64,000 bases of DNA from Halorussus halobius (GCF_004765805.1 NZ_SBIU01000005.1:62001-126000), one strand, 5' to 3'. Shown: positions 25,917 to 34,969, numbered from the stretch's first letter. Notes: generated by a model not told the origin, from the sequence alone. Program-made: numbers and translations.

Positions 25917-27679
25917 TGGTCGAGTTCACGGCGATTCCGCCGGCCGTCCTCGTCCTCGCGGCCGCGCTGGTCGTGCCGCTGCTCTCGCGCCGCTCCGGTC
26001 ACGCGGTGGGCGCGCTCTCGGCCGCCGTCGTCGCGGCGTGGTCGTACGCGGTCCCCGAGGGCGCGTACCTCGAAACCCAGTTCCTCGGGTTCAGGGCCGT
26101 CCTGTTCAACGTCGACGAGTTCTCGCGGCTGATGGGTCTCATCTTCGGGCTCATCGGCACCGTCGCCGTGGTGTACTCGTACGCCAGCGACGCCGACAAC
26201 GCCCAGACCGCCTACGCGCTCTCGTACGTCGGCACCAGCCTCGGCGCGGTGTTCGCGGGCGACTGGCTCACGCTCCTGTTCTTCTGGGAGCTGATGGCCA
26301 TCACCTCGACCCTGCTGGTGTGGGACTACGGCGGCAAGGCGGTCCGGGCGGGCTTCCGGTACGCCCTCCTCCACGGCATCGGCGGGAGCCTGCTGATGGC
26401 GGGCATCATCTGGCACTACGTCGAGGTGGGGTCGTTCCTGTTCACGGCGGCCGACGGCATCGCGCCCGGCATCCCGGCGACCCTCGCGGCGCTCGGCATC
26501 GGGGTCAACGTCGGGTTCGTCGGCCTGCACGCGTGGCTACCCGACACCTACCCGCGACCGCACATCGCGGCCAGCGTGTTCCTCTGCGTGTTCACCACCA
26601 AGACCGGCGTGTACGGGATGTACCGCGTGTTCCCCGAGGACGGCAACGTCGCGGTCGCCTACATGGGCGGGGTCATGGCCGTGTTCGGAGCCACGTACGC
26701 CCTGTTCCAGAACGACATGCGCCGCCTGCTCTCGTATCACATCCAGTCGCAGGTCGGCTACATGGTGGCCGGCGTCGGCATCGGGACGGCGCTGGGTCAG
26801 GCCGGCGCGATGGCCCACGTGTTCAACCACATCCTCTACAAGGGCCTGCTGTTCATGACGGCGGGCGTGATCGTCTACCGGACCGGGACGGAGAACCTGA
26901 AGAGGCTGGGCGGACTCGGCCGGGAGATGCCGATTACCGCCGGCGCGTTCACCGTCGCCGCCCTCTCCATCGCCGGGTTCCCGCTGTTCAACGGTTTCGT
27001 CAGCAAGGGCATCGTCATCTCCGCCAGCCACTACGACTTCCCGGCCGGACCCGTCGCCGTCGGTGACTTCCACACCCTCGAACTCCTCCTCCTCGTCGGG
27101 GGCGTCGGCACCTTCCTCTCGTTCATCAAGTTCGGCTACTACGCGTTCCTCCACGGCGAGTACGGCGGCAGCGTCGCCGACGCCAACCGCGGCCAGACCG
27201 TCGCGATGCTCAGCGTCGCCGCGCTGTGTGTCTTCTACGGCGTCTTCGACGGCGCGCTGTTCGCACTCTTGCCGTTCGACGTGACCAGCGACGCGGCCGT
27301 CTCGCACGTCTACGAGACCTACACCTTCGACCACGTCGTCGAGGGGCTGGCGCTGGCGGCCATCGGCTTCGTCGGGTTCGTCCTCGTCAAGAAGCCCCTG
27401 GAGCGGTACGGCGGCGACGTTCCCGACGTCGACGCCATCTACAGCCCGGCCTCGTTCTACGGTACGCGGGCGCTGGTCGTGGGCGTCACCGAGCTGTACG
27501 CCGCCGTCGACCGGGTCGCGGTCGGGCTGGCCCGGACCTCGACGCGCGGCGTCCACCGGCTCGGCCGGGGCGTCGTCGCGCTGGGCGGCGGACGCGAGGT
27601 CGAGTTCCGGACCGACGTCCGAAACGGCGTGTTGCTGGTGGCGGTCGCGCTCGTCGTCGCGCTGGCCGTGGTGCTGTGA
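25916..27679 (+). CDS. mnhD3: Mrp/Mnh antiporter subunit D, copy 3
   Basis: 587 residues, antiporter-type. The TM5 glutamate is present (E125 in [15 protein letters not shown]). The TM7 lysine position instead appears to be Asn198 ([17 protein letters not shown], where relatives have a K in G-x-K-x-x). The TM8 lysine is present (K229 in [11 protein letters not shown]). The last 90 residues are an amphipathic and Arg-rich segment ending with a transmembrane helix. It ends the operon. The substitution suggests a changed or lost proton route in this subunit; an alignment would settle it. Confidence 0.92.
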   Translation: MVEFTAIPPAVLVLAAALVVPLLSRRSGHAVGALSAAVVAAWSYAVPEGAYLETQFLGFRAVLFNVDEFSRLMGLIFGLIGTVAVVYSYASDADNAQTAYALSYVGTSLGAVFAGDWLTLLFFWELMAITSTLLVWDYGGKAVRAGFRYALLHGIGGSLLMAGIIWHYVEVGSFLFTAADGIAPGIPATLAALGIGVNVGFVGLHAWLPDTYPRPHIAASVFLCVFTTKTGVYGMYRVFPEDGNVAVAYMGGVMAVFGATYALFQNDMRRLLSYHIQSQVGYMVAGVGIGTALGQAGAMAHVFNHILYKGLLFMTAGVIVYRTGTENLKRLGGLGREMPITAGAFTVAALSIAGFPLFNGFVSKGIVISASHYDFPAGPVAVGDFHTLELLLLVGGVGTFLSFIKFGYYAFLHGEYGGSVADANRGQTVAMLSVAALCVFYGVFDGALFALLPFDVTSDAAVSHVYETYTFDHVVEGLALAAIGFVGFVLVKKPLERYGGDVPDVDAIYSPASFYGTRALVVGVTELYAAVDRVAVGLARTSTRGVHRLGRGVVALGGGREVEFRTDVRNGVLLVAVALVVALAVVL

Positions 27680-27734
27680 GCGGCCCGCCGGCGCGATTCC
27701 GTCACCTTTTATTGTCGTGTCGAGTACCCCCAAC

Positions 27735-28301
27735 ATGGAGAAGCTCAAGCGGTCGTTGCTCGACGCCCCCATCATCGAGAAAGACGGCTACCATTACTTC
27801 GTCCATCCCATCAGCGACGGCATCCCGGTGCTGGAGCCGGGTCTCCTCCGCGAGATCGTCATCCAGATAATCAGAAAGGCGGAGCTGGAGGACGTGGACA
27901 AAATCGTCACCCCCGCAGCGATGGGCATCCACATCTCGACGGCGGTGTCGCTGATGACCGACATCCCGGTGGTGGTCATCCGCAAGCGCGAGTACGGACT
28001 CGACGGCGAGGTCGCGCTCTCCCAGCAGACCGGCTACTCCGAGAACGAGATGTACATCAACAACGTCGTGGAGGGCGACCGGGTCCTCCTGCTCGACGAC
28101 GTGCTCAGCACGGGCGGGACGATGAAGGCCATCACGGAGGCGCTCGAACACATCGGCGCGGACGTCGCCGACGTGCTGGCGGTCATCAAGAAGGTCGGCC
28201 CGAACGAACTCGACGACACCGACTACGACGTCAAGACGCTCATCAACGTCGACGTCGAGGACGGTGAGGTCGTCATCGTGGACGAGAACGGCGACGGATA
28301 G
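27735..28301 (+). CDS. hpt: Hypoxanthine/guanine-type phosphoribosyltransferase (archaeal Hpt family)
   Basis: 188 residues, the normal length for archaeal Hpt. It salvages purine bases with PRPP. The PRPP-binding loop [13 protein letters not shown] (about residues 117-129) is intact, and the flexible part with KREYGL matches the family. Relatives in haloarchaea are variously named hypoxanthine or adenine phosphoribosyltransferase, and some act as regulators (GfcR), so the exact base is uncertain. ATG 27735 is used; a start six codons earlier is also possible. The last 14 codons are repeated 140 bases downstream. Confidence 0.9.
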   Translation: MEKLKRSLLDAPIIEKDGYHYFVHPISDGIPVLEPGLLREIVIQIIRKAELEDVDKIVTPAAMGIHISTAVSLMTDIPVVVIRKREYGLDGEVALSQQTGYSENEMYINNVVEGDRVLLLDDVLSTGGTMKAITEALEHIGADVADVLAVIKKVGPNELDDTDYDVKTLINVDVEDGEVVIVDENGDG

Positions 28302-28441
28302 GACGACTGCGAGGCCGTGGGGTCTTTTCATCAACGTTTTGCAAGCGAGCGAGAGCGCGGCGCGGAGCGCCGCGCAAACGCGAGCGCAGCAGAAGGGTGG
28401 ATGGCGAAGTCGTCATCGTCGACGAGAGCGGCGACGGATAA
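28260..28441 (+). repeat. 42-bp direct repeat of the hpt 3' end
   Basis: The last 13 codons plus stop of hpt (28260-28301) occur again at 28400-28441 with 36 of 42 bases identical. Four differences are silent third positions, one changes Asn to Ser and one changes TAG to TAA. The 98 bases between contain a palindromic GC-rich core (gcggcgcggagcgccgcg, 28357-28374). The pattern looks like a displaced former gene end: an insertion may have supplied a new 3' end to hpt. Confidence 0.8.
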
Positions 28442-28540
28442 GGGCAGGGCTGTGCGATATTTCACCCCCGCGACGGAACTCGCCATTCGTTCTCACACCC
28501 GCAAAACGTATTTCAACCGACCGGTGGAACGTCCGGTTCG

Positions 28541-29323
28541 ATGCCGATTCCGAACCTCCCCGAGAAGTTCGACGCGCAGCCGCTCATCACGCCCGAGAAG
28601 GAGGCCGAGTACAGGGCCGAGCGAGTCGACGGCGACCCGGTGGAGCCCCCCGAGGCGGTCGTCCTCTGCTACAGTCGCGGCCTGATGGACTACCTCACGG
28701 AGGCGTACGACGGCCGGGAGGTAGACCACTACTACGGCGACCTCTACGTCTTCGACGACGCCGACCGCTCGGTGGGCGTCCTCGGCAACTTCGATATCGG
28801 CGCACCCACCGCCGCGATGCTGATGGAGGAACTCGCGGTCGACGGCGTGGAGGCGTTCCTCTCGGTCGGCTACGCGGGCTGTCTCGACGACGACATCGAG
28901 ATGGGGGAGTTCATCGTGCCCGAGCGAGCCATTCGCGACGAGGGCACGTCCCACCACTACGTCGAACCGGAGACGTACGCCCGCGCCAGCGAGTCGCTCG
29001 TCGGCGAGACGAAACGACTCCTGGAGCGCCGCGAGGAGCCGTTCCACGTCGGCCCGACGTGGACCACCGACGCCGTCTACCGGGAGACGAAACTGGAGGT
29101 CGAACGGTACGCCAGCGAGGGCGTCCTCACCGTGGAGATGGAGGCGGCGGCGGTGTTCGCGGTCGCGGCTCATCGCGGCGTCGACGCGGGCGCGATGTTC
29201 GTCGTCAGCGACTACCTCGGGCTCTCGGACTGGGAGCCGAAGTTCCACCTGACCGCCGAAGACATGCACCGGCTCGGCGACACCGCGAAGGAGATTCTCA
29301 CCGGCTACGTGGGCGAAACGTAG
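28541..29323 (+). CDS. Nucleoside phosphorylase (PNP/UDP family)
   Basis: 260 residues of the purine nucleoside / uridine phosphorylase family, which splits nucleosides with phosphate. The phosphate- and ribose-site patterns are visible (GNFDIGAPTAAML, SVGYAGCLDDDIEMGEFIVP) and the substrate-binding acidic site lies in TVEMEAAAVFAVA. In this position after hpt it fits purine salvage, but the uridine versus purine choice cannot be made from sequence. A TATA-like tract (aaaacgtatttcaa, about 28502-28515) lies upstream. Confidence 0.88.
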   Translation: MPIPNLPEKFDAQPLITPEKEAEYRAERVDGDPVEPPEAVVLCYSRGLMDYLTEAYDGREVDHYYGDLYVFDDADRSVGVLGNFDIGAPTAAMLMEELAVDGVEAFLSVGYAGCLDDDIEMGEFIVPERAIRDEGTSHHYVEPETYARASESLVGETKRLLERREEPFHVGPTWTTDAVYRETKLEVERYASEGVLTVEMEAAAVFAVAAHRGVDAGAMFVVSDYLGLSDWEPKFHLTAEDMHRLGDTAKEILTGYVGET

Positions 29324-29622
29324 CGGGGGTCGGTCGGACGCGCCGCACTCGCTCGAGCGACCCAACCCGGGCAACAGCGACGACTCGGGCGAACGAAGCG
29401 CGGCGACGGCCGCCCACAGCACGCCGGTCGCCAGCGACCCGGTCGCCGAGAACGTCGTCCCCGTCGTGTAGAAGCTCGCGGCGCAGACGAAGCCGATGCC
29501 GGCCGACGGGCGGCTGGTCCCGGGCGGGACCGCACCGTGTGGTCCCGCGGCGTCGGTGCGAGGAGTTCGTTCGCAGGGGGTGGGTCGCGCCCGCTTGGCG
29601 GCTCCGCTAACGGAGCCAGTAG
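29324..29622. other. Intergenic region with an orphan hydrophobic frame
   Basis: About 300 bases. On the minus strand an open frame (about 29360-29585) would encode a hydrophobic stretch resembling a membrane helix (GIGFVCAASFYTTGT, then TGVLWAAVAAL), but it has no clear start and runs on antisense into the phosphorylase gene. It may be the remains of a membrane-protein gene or chance. A hairpin downstream of the tRNA occupies 29600-29617. Confidence 0.35.
29600..29617 (-). terminator. Stem-loop directly downstream of tRNA-Arg
   Basis: ggctccg and cggagcc form a perfect seven-base stem with a four-base loop, starting six bases past the tRNA 3' end on the minus strand. It may help terminate or process the tRNA transcript. 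Archaeal terminators usually rely on T-runs, which are absent here, so processing or structure is as likely as termination. Confidence 0.45.
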
Positions 29623-29695
29623 CGGGCGTGACGGGATTCGAACCCGCGATCAGAAGGTTAGGAACCTCCTGCCCTGTCCACTAGGCCACACGCCC
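29623..29695 (-). tRNA. trnR-CCU: tRNA-Arg (anticodon CCU)
   Basis: A complete cloverleaf on the minus strand. Acceptor GGGCGTG pairs with CACGCCC, the anticodon stem is GGAGG/CCTTC with loop TTCCTAA (anticodon CCT, reading AGG), and the T arm is GCGGG-TTCGAAT-CCCGT. The discriminator is G and CCA is not encoded. No intron is seen. Confidence 0.97.
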
Positions 29696-29713
29696 AGAGT
29701 CGAAAAAAGTCGG

Positions 29714-30010
29714 TTACTGGGTGCTGGTGTCGGTCTCGGTCTCGGTCGCGGGTTCGGTGCTCGTCTCGGTCGCGGGCTCGGTGCCGGCGTCGGTCGAGGA
29801 GTCGATGTCGCCGACGGTGTCGTCCTGCATCTCCTGGAGCTCCTGCTCTACCTCCTCGCGACCCTTCTTGAACTCGCCCATGGCCTCGCCGGTCGAGCGC
29901 GCGAGCTTCGGAATCTTGTTCGCGCCGAACAGCAGGACGGCGATGAGGAGGATTACCATCATCTCCATCCCGCCGGGCACGGGTCCGAACAGTGGAATCA
30001 TCTGTACCAT
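29714..30010 (-). CDS. tatA: Twin-arginine translocase subunit TatA
   Basis: 98 residues. One transmembrane helix (about 15-30) ends in the FG motif (LLFGANKIPKLARSTGEAMGEFKKG), followed by the amphipathic helix and an acidic Thr/Glu/Asp-rich tail, as in TatA/E proteins. It forms the pore-like oligomer for folded proteins, a route haloarchaea use for most of their secreted proteins; Tat signals are present in this window at 46337-47323 and 50702-52309. Starts at ATG 30010 or at the internal Met4 are both possible. Confidence 0.92.
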   Translation of the reverse strand: MVQMIPLFGPVPGGMEMMVILLIAVLLFGANKIPKLARSTGEAMGEFKKGREEVEQELQEMQDDTVGDIDSSTDAGTEPATETSTEPATETETDTSTQ

Positions 30011-30519
30011 CTCTACCTGAGGATAGCTGATTGCCGACTATAGGCTTTTTGCCTCGTTCAGTCGACGGGCGACCCCGCCCGAACGCGGTGCAGGCGTCCG
30101 AACGAGCCCGATTCTCACTCGGGCGAACGCCCGGCTCGGCCAACGGTGGTTCGTTCGGCCGGGCTCGACGGTCCACGGGTTCGTCTCCCGATATTTTGTC
30201 CTTGGTTCTGGGGAAATAATATATCGAATATCTTATGACCGTCGGCCTACCAGTTCGGCGTGGCGGCAGGTCCTCCCCTGTAACCTACACTACGTCGGAC
30301 CCCACCGTCACGTTCCCCTGCCGCCCGATTCCTCCCATTCCTTCGCGCCCGACCGCCGGAGAGTCGACACTGCCTCCCCCGCGGTCAAGGCGGACGTCGA
30401 GTCGACCCGGCTCTCGGTGGTCGCGAGTCGGCGGCGCAGGCGGCCGACTGCATCCGGCGCGTGTCGGCGGGTTCCGGCCGGCCGAGGGCTTTTTCCGCTG
30501 GAGCGACTACGTCCCGGCC
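30011..30519. promoter_or_regulatory. Intergenic region with an isolated A/T-rich tract
   Basis: About 500 bases between divergent tatA and the HD-domain gene. A plus-strand frame open from 30235 leads into the HD gene, but its first 95 codons are Pro/Arg/Ser-rich and not protein-like, so the start at 30520 is used. A TTTTT box (about 30489-30495) is about 28 bases before that ATG. The tract at 30207-30236 (aataatatatcgaatatc), the most A/T-rich site for kilobases, has no assigned gene and may be a promoter for a noncoding RNA or a long leader. Confidence 0.45.
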
Positions 30520-31350
30520 ATGAGCGATTCCGACGAGCTGACGGCCACCGACGACCCGACCCGGGCGTACGACCCGGACGCCGACCACGCGTTTCCGGAC
30601 GAGCGAGTCAACGAGGTGCTGGCGTTCGTGGCCGAGGACCCCGAGATACAGACCTATCTCCGCGCCCAGAACGTCAACCCCGTGCTCCGGAAGGGGTACA
30701 ACGACCACGGCAGCAAACACATCGAGATCGTCCGCAATCGGGCGCTGAGCCTCTACGACCTGCTCAAGCGCGGCGACGTCGAGTTCAACGGCGCGTCCCA
30801 GCAGGGACTGGACGAGGCCGACGAGGCCGTCGTCGTGGCGCTGGCCGCGACCATCCACGACATCGGCCACGTCGTCCACCGCGACGACCACGCCTACTGG
30901 TCGATTCCGCTCGCGGCCGACCTGCTCGACCGCGTCCTCCCGCAGTTCGACTTCTACGACACCGCGTCGGCCGTCCGGGTGAAAGGCGAGATACTCCACG
31001 CCATCCTGTGTCACCACACCGAGGAGGACCCGCTGACGACCGAGGCCGGCGTCGTCCGCATCGCCGACGCGCTCGACATGGAGGAGGGCCGCTCGCGGAT
31101 GCCCTACGAGAAGGGCGGCCGGGGCATCGACACCGTGTCGAGTCAGGCCATCCGTCGAGTCACGCTGATGGAGGGCGACGCGGTGCCCGTGCTCGTCGAG
31201 ATAGAGATGCTGAACGCCGCCGGCGTGTATCAGGTCGACAACCTGCTGAAGGCCAAGCTCCGGGACTCGGGGCTTGAAGACGACGTGCGAATCGTCGCGG
31301 TCAACGTCCGCGAGGACGGCAACCAGTTGGTCGAGCGCGTCGAGCTCTAG
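30520..31350 (+). CDS. HD-domain metal-dependent phosphohydrolase
   Basis: 276 residues. The HD-domain metal ligands are visible in order: H in NDHGSKHIE, HD in TIHDIGHVVHRDDH (about residues 114-127), H-H in ILCHHTEED, and D in RIADALDM. HD phosphohydrolases remove phosphate from nucleotides or act on cyclic dinucleotides; the substrate is not predictable. The last 60 residues form a separate alpha/beta extension. The gene ends tail-to-tail with the histidine kinase gene; the two stop codons share the bases CTAG (31347-31350). Confidence 0.88.
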   Translation: MSDSDELTATDDPTRAYDPDADHAFPDERVNEVLAFVAEDPEIQTYLRAQNVNPVLRKGYNDHGSKHIEIVRNRALSLYDLLKRGDVEFNGASQQGLDEADEAVVVALAATIHDIGHVVHRDDHAYWSIPLAADLLDRVLPQFDFYDTASAVRVKGEILHAILCHHTEEDPLTTEAGVVRIADALDMEEGRSRMPYEKGGRGIDTVSSQAIRRVTLMEGDAVPVLVEIEMLNAAGVYQVDNLLKAKLRDSGLEDDVRIVAVNVREDGNQLVERVEL

Positions 31351-32396
31351 AACGCGACCTCGAACCGTGCGCCCCGGGAGGGCGTCGGCTCGCCCTTCAC
31401 CGGCCCGCCGTCGGACGTTATCGGATGCGGAGCGCGGGCGTCGCCGTCCAGGGACGCCTCGGTCGCACGTACCGTCCAGCCGTGGGCCTCCGCGACGTGC
31501 TCGACGATGGCGAGGCCGAGCCCCGTCCCGCCGTCCGTCGTCGAGAAGTCCGAGTCGAACACCGCGTCGCGGTCCGCGGTCGGGATGCCTGGGCCGTCGT
31601 CCTCGACGTAGAACCCCCGGTCGAACGCCCCGACGGTCACCGTGCTCGCGCCGTGTTCTATCGCGTTCCGATAGAGGTTCTCGAAGACGTGCGACAGCAG
31701 GTCGGGGTCGGCCTCGAACGACGAGGAGTCGACGATAGAGAGCTCGGCCTCCCCGGTCTCGACGTAGCCCCACGCTCGCTCGGCGGCGTCGGCCAGCTCG
31801 ACCCGGCTCGTCTCCGCCGGGTCGTCGTGGCGGGCCAACACGAGCGCGTCCTCGACGATGGCCTCCATCCGTTCGAGCGACTGGACCACCGCGTCGGCGT
31901 GTTCGGAGTCGACCATCTCGGCTCGGCCGAGCGCCACGTTCAGCGGGTTCCGGAGGTCGTGGCTCAGCACGCTCGAGACGGTCTCCAGCCGGTCGTTCTG
32001 GGCGCGGACCGCGAGTTCGGCCCGCTTGCGCTCGGTGATGTCGACGTGCATGACCAGCACGTACCGCTCGCCGCCGTGGTCGAACCGGATCGCCCGCATC
32101 GTGAACCAGCGCTCGCGGTCGGGCGCGTGACAGGGGTACTCGACCGCGACCGCGTCCTTCCCGCCCGCGAGCAGTCGCCGGATTCCCGCCGCGGTCCGGG
32201 CGGCCCGCTCGTCGTCCGCCCCGTCACAGACCGCGAGGTAGTCGGCTCCGACGTGGTCGCGCCCGCCGTCGTTGGCCGCCGCGAACCTCCGCCACGCGCG
32301 ATTCGTGAGCACGATGTGGCCGTCCTCGTCGAGCACCGCCACCTGCCCGGGGAGCGCGTCGAAGGCCGCCTCGATGGGCACGTCCGAACGAGTCAT
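31347..32396 (-). CDS. PAS-domain sensor histidine kinase
   Basis: 349 residues, no transmembrane segment, so cytoplasmic. A PAS domain (about 5-125, with a PAC-like end HVDITERKRAEL) is followed by a HisKA helix with phospho-acceptor H146 (SHDLRNPL) and an HATPase domain: N box ENLYRNAIEH (N244), DDGPGIP and GTGLGLAI. It probably senses an internal signal and autophosphorylates; no response regulator lies next to it. ATG 32396 is chosen over the GTG two codons upstream. Confidence 0.92.
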   Translation of the reverse strand: MTRSDVPIEAAFDALPGQVAVLDEDGHIVLTNRAWRRFAAANDGGRDHVGADYLAVCDGADDERAARTAAGIRRLLAGGKDAVAVEYPCHAPDRERWFTMRAIRFDHGGERYVLVMHVDITERKRAELAVRAQNDRLETVSSVLSHDLRNPLNVALGRAEMVDSEHADAVVQSLERMEAIVEDALVLARHDDPAETSRVELADAAERAWGYVETGEAELSIVDSSSFEADPDLLSHVFENLYRNAIEHGASTVTVGAFDRGFYVEDDGPGIPTADRDAVFDSDFSTTDGGTGLGLAIVEHVAEAHGWTVRATEASLDGDARAPHPITSDGGPVKGEPTPSRGARFEVAF

Positions 32397-32454
32397 GCTC
32401 ACTGGGAGGGGCCGGACGGACTTATACTAACCGGACACGTATCTCGGCTGATAC

Positions 32455-33558
32455 TCAGGCGAGGCCGTCGTACACGTTCCGGAGCTTCTCGACCGCGTGT
32501 TCGAGGCTGACGGCGTCGCGCCGGGCCAGACACGTCTCCCGGAGGTCGTCGCGGTCGTCGAGCGCCCGGTCGATGGCTCGCCGGAAGCCATCTACGTCCC
32601 CGCTCTCGTAGTGATACCCCGTCTCGCCGTCGACGACGGTGTCGGCGAGCGCGCCCGCGTTCGCGCCGACGACGGGCGTGCCACAGGCGTTGGCCTCCAG
32701 CGCCACCAGGCCCTGCGTCTCGACCGGGCTGGGGAACGCGAAGGCGTCGAGGGCGGAGTAGAACGCGGGCAGCTCCTCGCGGTCGAGGAAGCCGAGGAAT
32801 CGGGCGTTCGCGCCGAGCGACTCGGCCTTCGCTTCGAGGTCCTCGCGCGCGGGACCGTCGCCGCCGAACACGACGGTAACGTCCATGCCTGCGGCCGCGG
32901 CCACGAGCTCCGAGAGGCGCTTCTCGTAGCCGTGTCGGCCGGTGTAGCCGACGAGCGGCCGGTCGTCGGGGAGGTCGTGACGGTCGCGGAACGGCTCGGC
33001 GTCGACCGGGCGGAACCGCTCGGTGTCCACGCCGTTGGGCACCACCTCGACCGGAGTGTCGACGCCGACGTCCTCGGTCAGGTGGTCGCGGGTCGCCGCG
33101 CTCGGGGCCAGCACAGCGTCGACGTGCCCGAAGAACCACCGCTCGTAGGCTTCGGACACTCGGCCGACCAGCGAGGCCACGGCGTCGGTCGGCGAGACGT
33201 AGTCGGCGTACTCGCTGGTCGGCGTGTGGTAGGACGCCACCATCGGGATGTCGCGGTCGCGGGCGAGTCGCAGCCCGCCGAGCCCGAGACTGAACGGCGT
33301 GTGGGCGTGGACCACCTCGGCGTTCCGGACCGCGTCCGGGACCGAGGGCGTGCCGAGTCGGAACCCGTCGTAGAACGGAAAGGGGAGGCTCCCCACGGGG
33401 TGCTCGCCGTCGGCCGGTCGGTGGCCGTCGGCCTTCGGGTACACGACGTCCATCCGGCCGCCCGCCCGCTCCCAGCGGTCGCGCCACGACGCGATGGTGT
33501 AGGTCACGCCGTTGACGGTGGGCAGGTACGTGTCCGTGAACGCGGCGACCCGTTCCAT
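32455..33558 (-). CDS. Glycosyltransferase family 4
   Basis: 367 residues with the GT-B fold of family GT4. The N-terminal half has YLPTVNGVTYT and AHTPFSLGLGG; the C-terminal half has the acceptor/donor pattern PNGVDTERFRP, GRHGYEKR and the EX7E motif in SPVETQGLVALEA. It transfers a sugar from a nucleotide donor, perhaps to a lipid or a surface glycan. It follows another GT4 gene on the same strand after about 100 bases. A box (tagttaaatc, 33581-33590) about 26 bases before the ATG suggests its own promoter. Confidence 0.9.
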   Translation of the reverse strand: MERVAAFTDTYLPTVNGVTYTIASWRDRWERAGGRMDVVYPKADGHRPADGEHPVGSLPFPFYDGFRLGTPSVPDAVRNAEVVHAHTPFSLGLGGLRLARDRDIPMVASYHTPTSEYADYVSPTDAVASLVGRVSEAYERWFFGHVDAVLAPSAATRDHLTEDVGVDTPVEVVPNGVDTERFRPVDAEPFRDRHDLPDDRPLVGYTGRHGYEKRLSELVAAAAGMDVTVVFGGDGPAREDLEAKAESLGANARFLGFLDREELPAFYSALDAFAFPSPVETQGLVALEANACGTPVVGANAGALADTVVDGETGYHYESGDVDGFRRAIDRALDDRDDLRETCLARRDAVSLEHAVEKLRNVYDGLA

Positions 33559-33657
33559 TTGTTCGGTCTTTGCGAACCGATAGTTAAATCCTTGTGAAGT
33601 TAGGTCGGGCGGCCGTCCACCCCGGAACGGTACGGGTTGGCGGCCTCGCGACGCCGG

Positions 33658-34662
33658 TCAGACCAACCGCCGGTACAGCGCCACGAGGTCCTCGCCCACC
33701 GCGTCGAGTTCGAACGCCTCGCTCTCGTCGGCGGCGTTGGCCCCCAGCCGGTCGCGCAGGTCGGGGTCCCGGAGGCGGTCGAGCGCGTCGACGAACCCGG
33801 CCTCGTCGTCGGCCTTCAGGCAGTGGGTTTCGTCGTCGAGCCAGTCGTAGGTCGAGATGTCGCGGATGACCGGCGGCTTGCCACACGCCATCGCTTCCAG
33901 CAGCGCGATGCCCTCGTTCTCGTTTTTGCTCGGCCAGAAGAACACGTCGCCGGCGGCGTAGGCTCCCCGGATGTCCTCGACGTAGCCCGTGAACTGGCAG
34001 TTGTCGGGGGCGCTCTCGACCAGCCGCCTGGTGTCGCGGCTCTTGAGCAGTCGGTCGAGTTCCCCGCCGGTCGGGTTGAGGTAGCCGAACCAGACGAAGT
34101 CCAATTCGGGCATCCGGCGGGCGGTCTCGACGAACGCCGCCAGCCCCTTGCGCTTGATGACGTGTCCGACGTTGAACACGACCGGCGGCTCCAGCTCGTA
34201 GCGGTCCAGATACTCGGCGCGAAGCCCCGCGTCGTCGAATCCCTCGACCTTCGCGGGGTCGAACCCGTTGCTGATGACCGTCTTCGGGGCGTCCGAGTAC
34301 TCCTCTATCGTCCGGCGGTTGTACTCGGACGGACAGACCAGATGGTCGGCCAGCGAGTAGGCGTACCGGAGGTACGGCTTCATCGGCTTCGAGATGACGT
34401 TCGAGAGCGCGAAGCTCTCCCGGAAGTCCTCGGCGGTCTGGTGGGTGTGGACGAGGACGGGCACGTCGGCGTCGCGGGCCTTCCGGGCGTAGTACACCGA
34501 CTTCGGCCCCATGTTGTTGAGGTGGAGCAGGTCGGCGTCGAGCGTGGCTTCGGTGGTGTACGCGATGTCGTGGCGGTCCATGATGGCCCGCTGGTTGTCG
34601 ACCGACTGGACGTGCCCGCCCGTGATGTACTTCTCCCACTCGAAGTAGTGGCTCACCTTCAT
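33658..34662 (-). CDS. Glycosyltransferase family 4 (second)
   Basis: 334 residues, GT-B fold. The first residues MKVSHYFEWEKYITGGHVQSV resemble the glycine-rich acceptor loop of GT4 enzymes. Later the protein has ISNGFDPAKVEGF, NVGHVIKRKG and the donor site KNENEGIALLEAMACGKP with the paired glutamates. It is divergent enough from its neighbour not to be a recent duplicate. The two adjacent GT4 genes suggest a small glycan or glycolipid pathway, but no transporter or oligosaccharyltransferase is next to them. Confidence 0.9.
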   Translation of the reverse strand: MKVSHYFEWEKYITGGHVQSVDNQRAIMDRHDIAYTTEATLDADLLHLNNMGPKSVYYARKARDADVPVLVHTHQTAEDFRESFALSNVISKPMKPYLRYAYSLADHLVCPSEYNRRTIEEYSDAPKTVISNGFDPAKVEGFDDAGLRAEYLDRYELEPPVVFNVGHVIKRKGLAAFVETARRMPELDFVWFGYLNPTGGELDRLLKSRDTRRLVESAPDNCQFTGYVEDIRGAYAAGDVFFWPSKNENEGIALLEAMACGKPPVIRDISTYDWLDDETHCLKADDEAGFVDALDRLRDPDLRDRLGANAADESEAFELDAVGEDLVALYRRLV

Positions 34663-34969
34663 GGCGTCGCTGGCCGGCCAGTCCCGTGGTTCGGTCGCGC
34701 GCTCACGTTGTGGGAGCGAAGACCCGGCCGGGACAAAATCCTACCGGAACGCGCCGGTAGCGTCGGCCGCCGAGCGCACGTCTCGGCCGAAAACCAAAAC
34801 TTACTTTACCCATTCGTGGAATCTCCCCCATGGGGCAACACAGGCAGCTTCTATCCTTGTCCTGTCTCGCCCCGGAAACCCCCACCCCCCATTCCCCCAT
34901 TCCCGCGGATTCCGCGGTGATAAGTGTCGCGACGCGCGAGAACCCGATACCCGTGAGCAACGTCCACCC
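34663..34969. promoter_or_regulatory. Intergenic region between divergent GT4 and rnp4 genes
   Basis: About 307 bases without a supported gene. A TATA-like tract on the minus strand (about 34730-34742, acaaaatcctacc) could serve the glycosyltransferase with a leader of about 45 bases. An A/T-rich run (34789-34816) has no assigned role. A dyad ccgcgg-att-ccgcgg (about 34902-34917) and the box gataagtg (34918-34926) lie before rnp4. Confidence 0.4.

Noticed and set aside
22703..27679. 1658-codon open frame on the plus strand, running in part out of phase with the Mrp operon
   Set aside because: Its first part is Arg/Gly-rich and out of frame with the well-recognised antiporter genes; only its end coincides with D copy 3. 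High GC removes stop codons from alternative frames.
28302..28540. Continuation of hpt as a longer protein through the repeated end
   Set aside because: The TAG at 28299-28301 closes the frame; the repeated end is downstream and has no start of its own.
30235..30519. N-terminal extension of the HD-domain protein
   Set aside because: The extra 95 residues are Pro/Arg/Ser-rich, and a TATA-like box fits the ATG at 30520.
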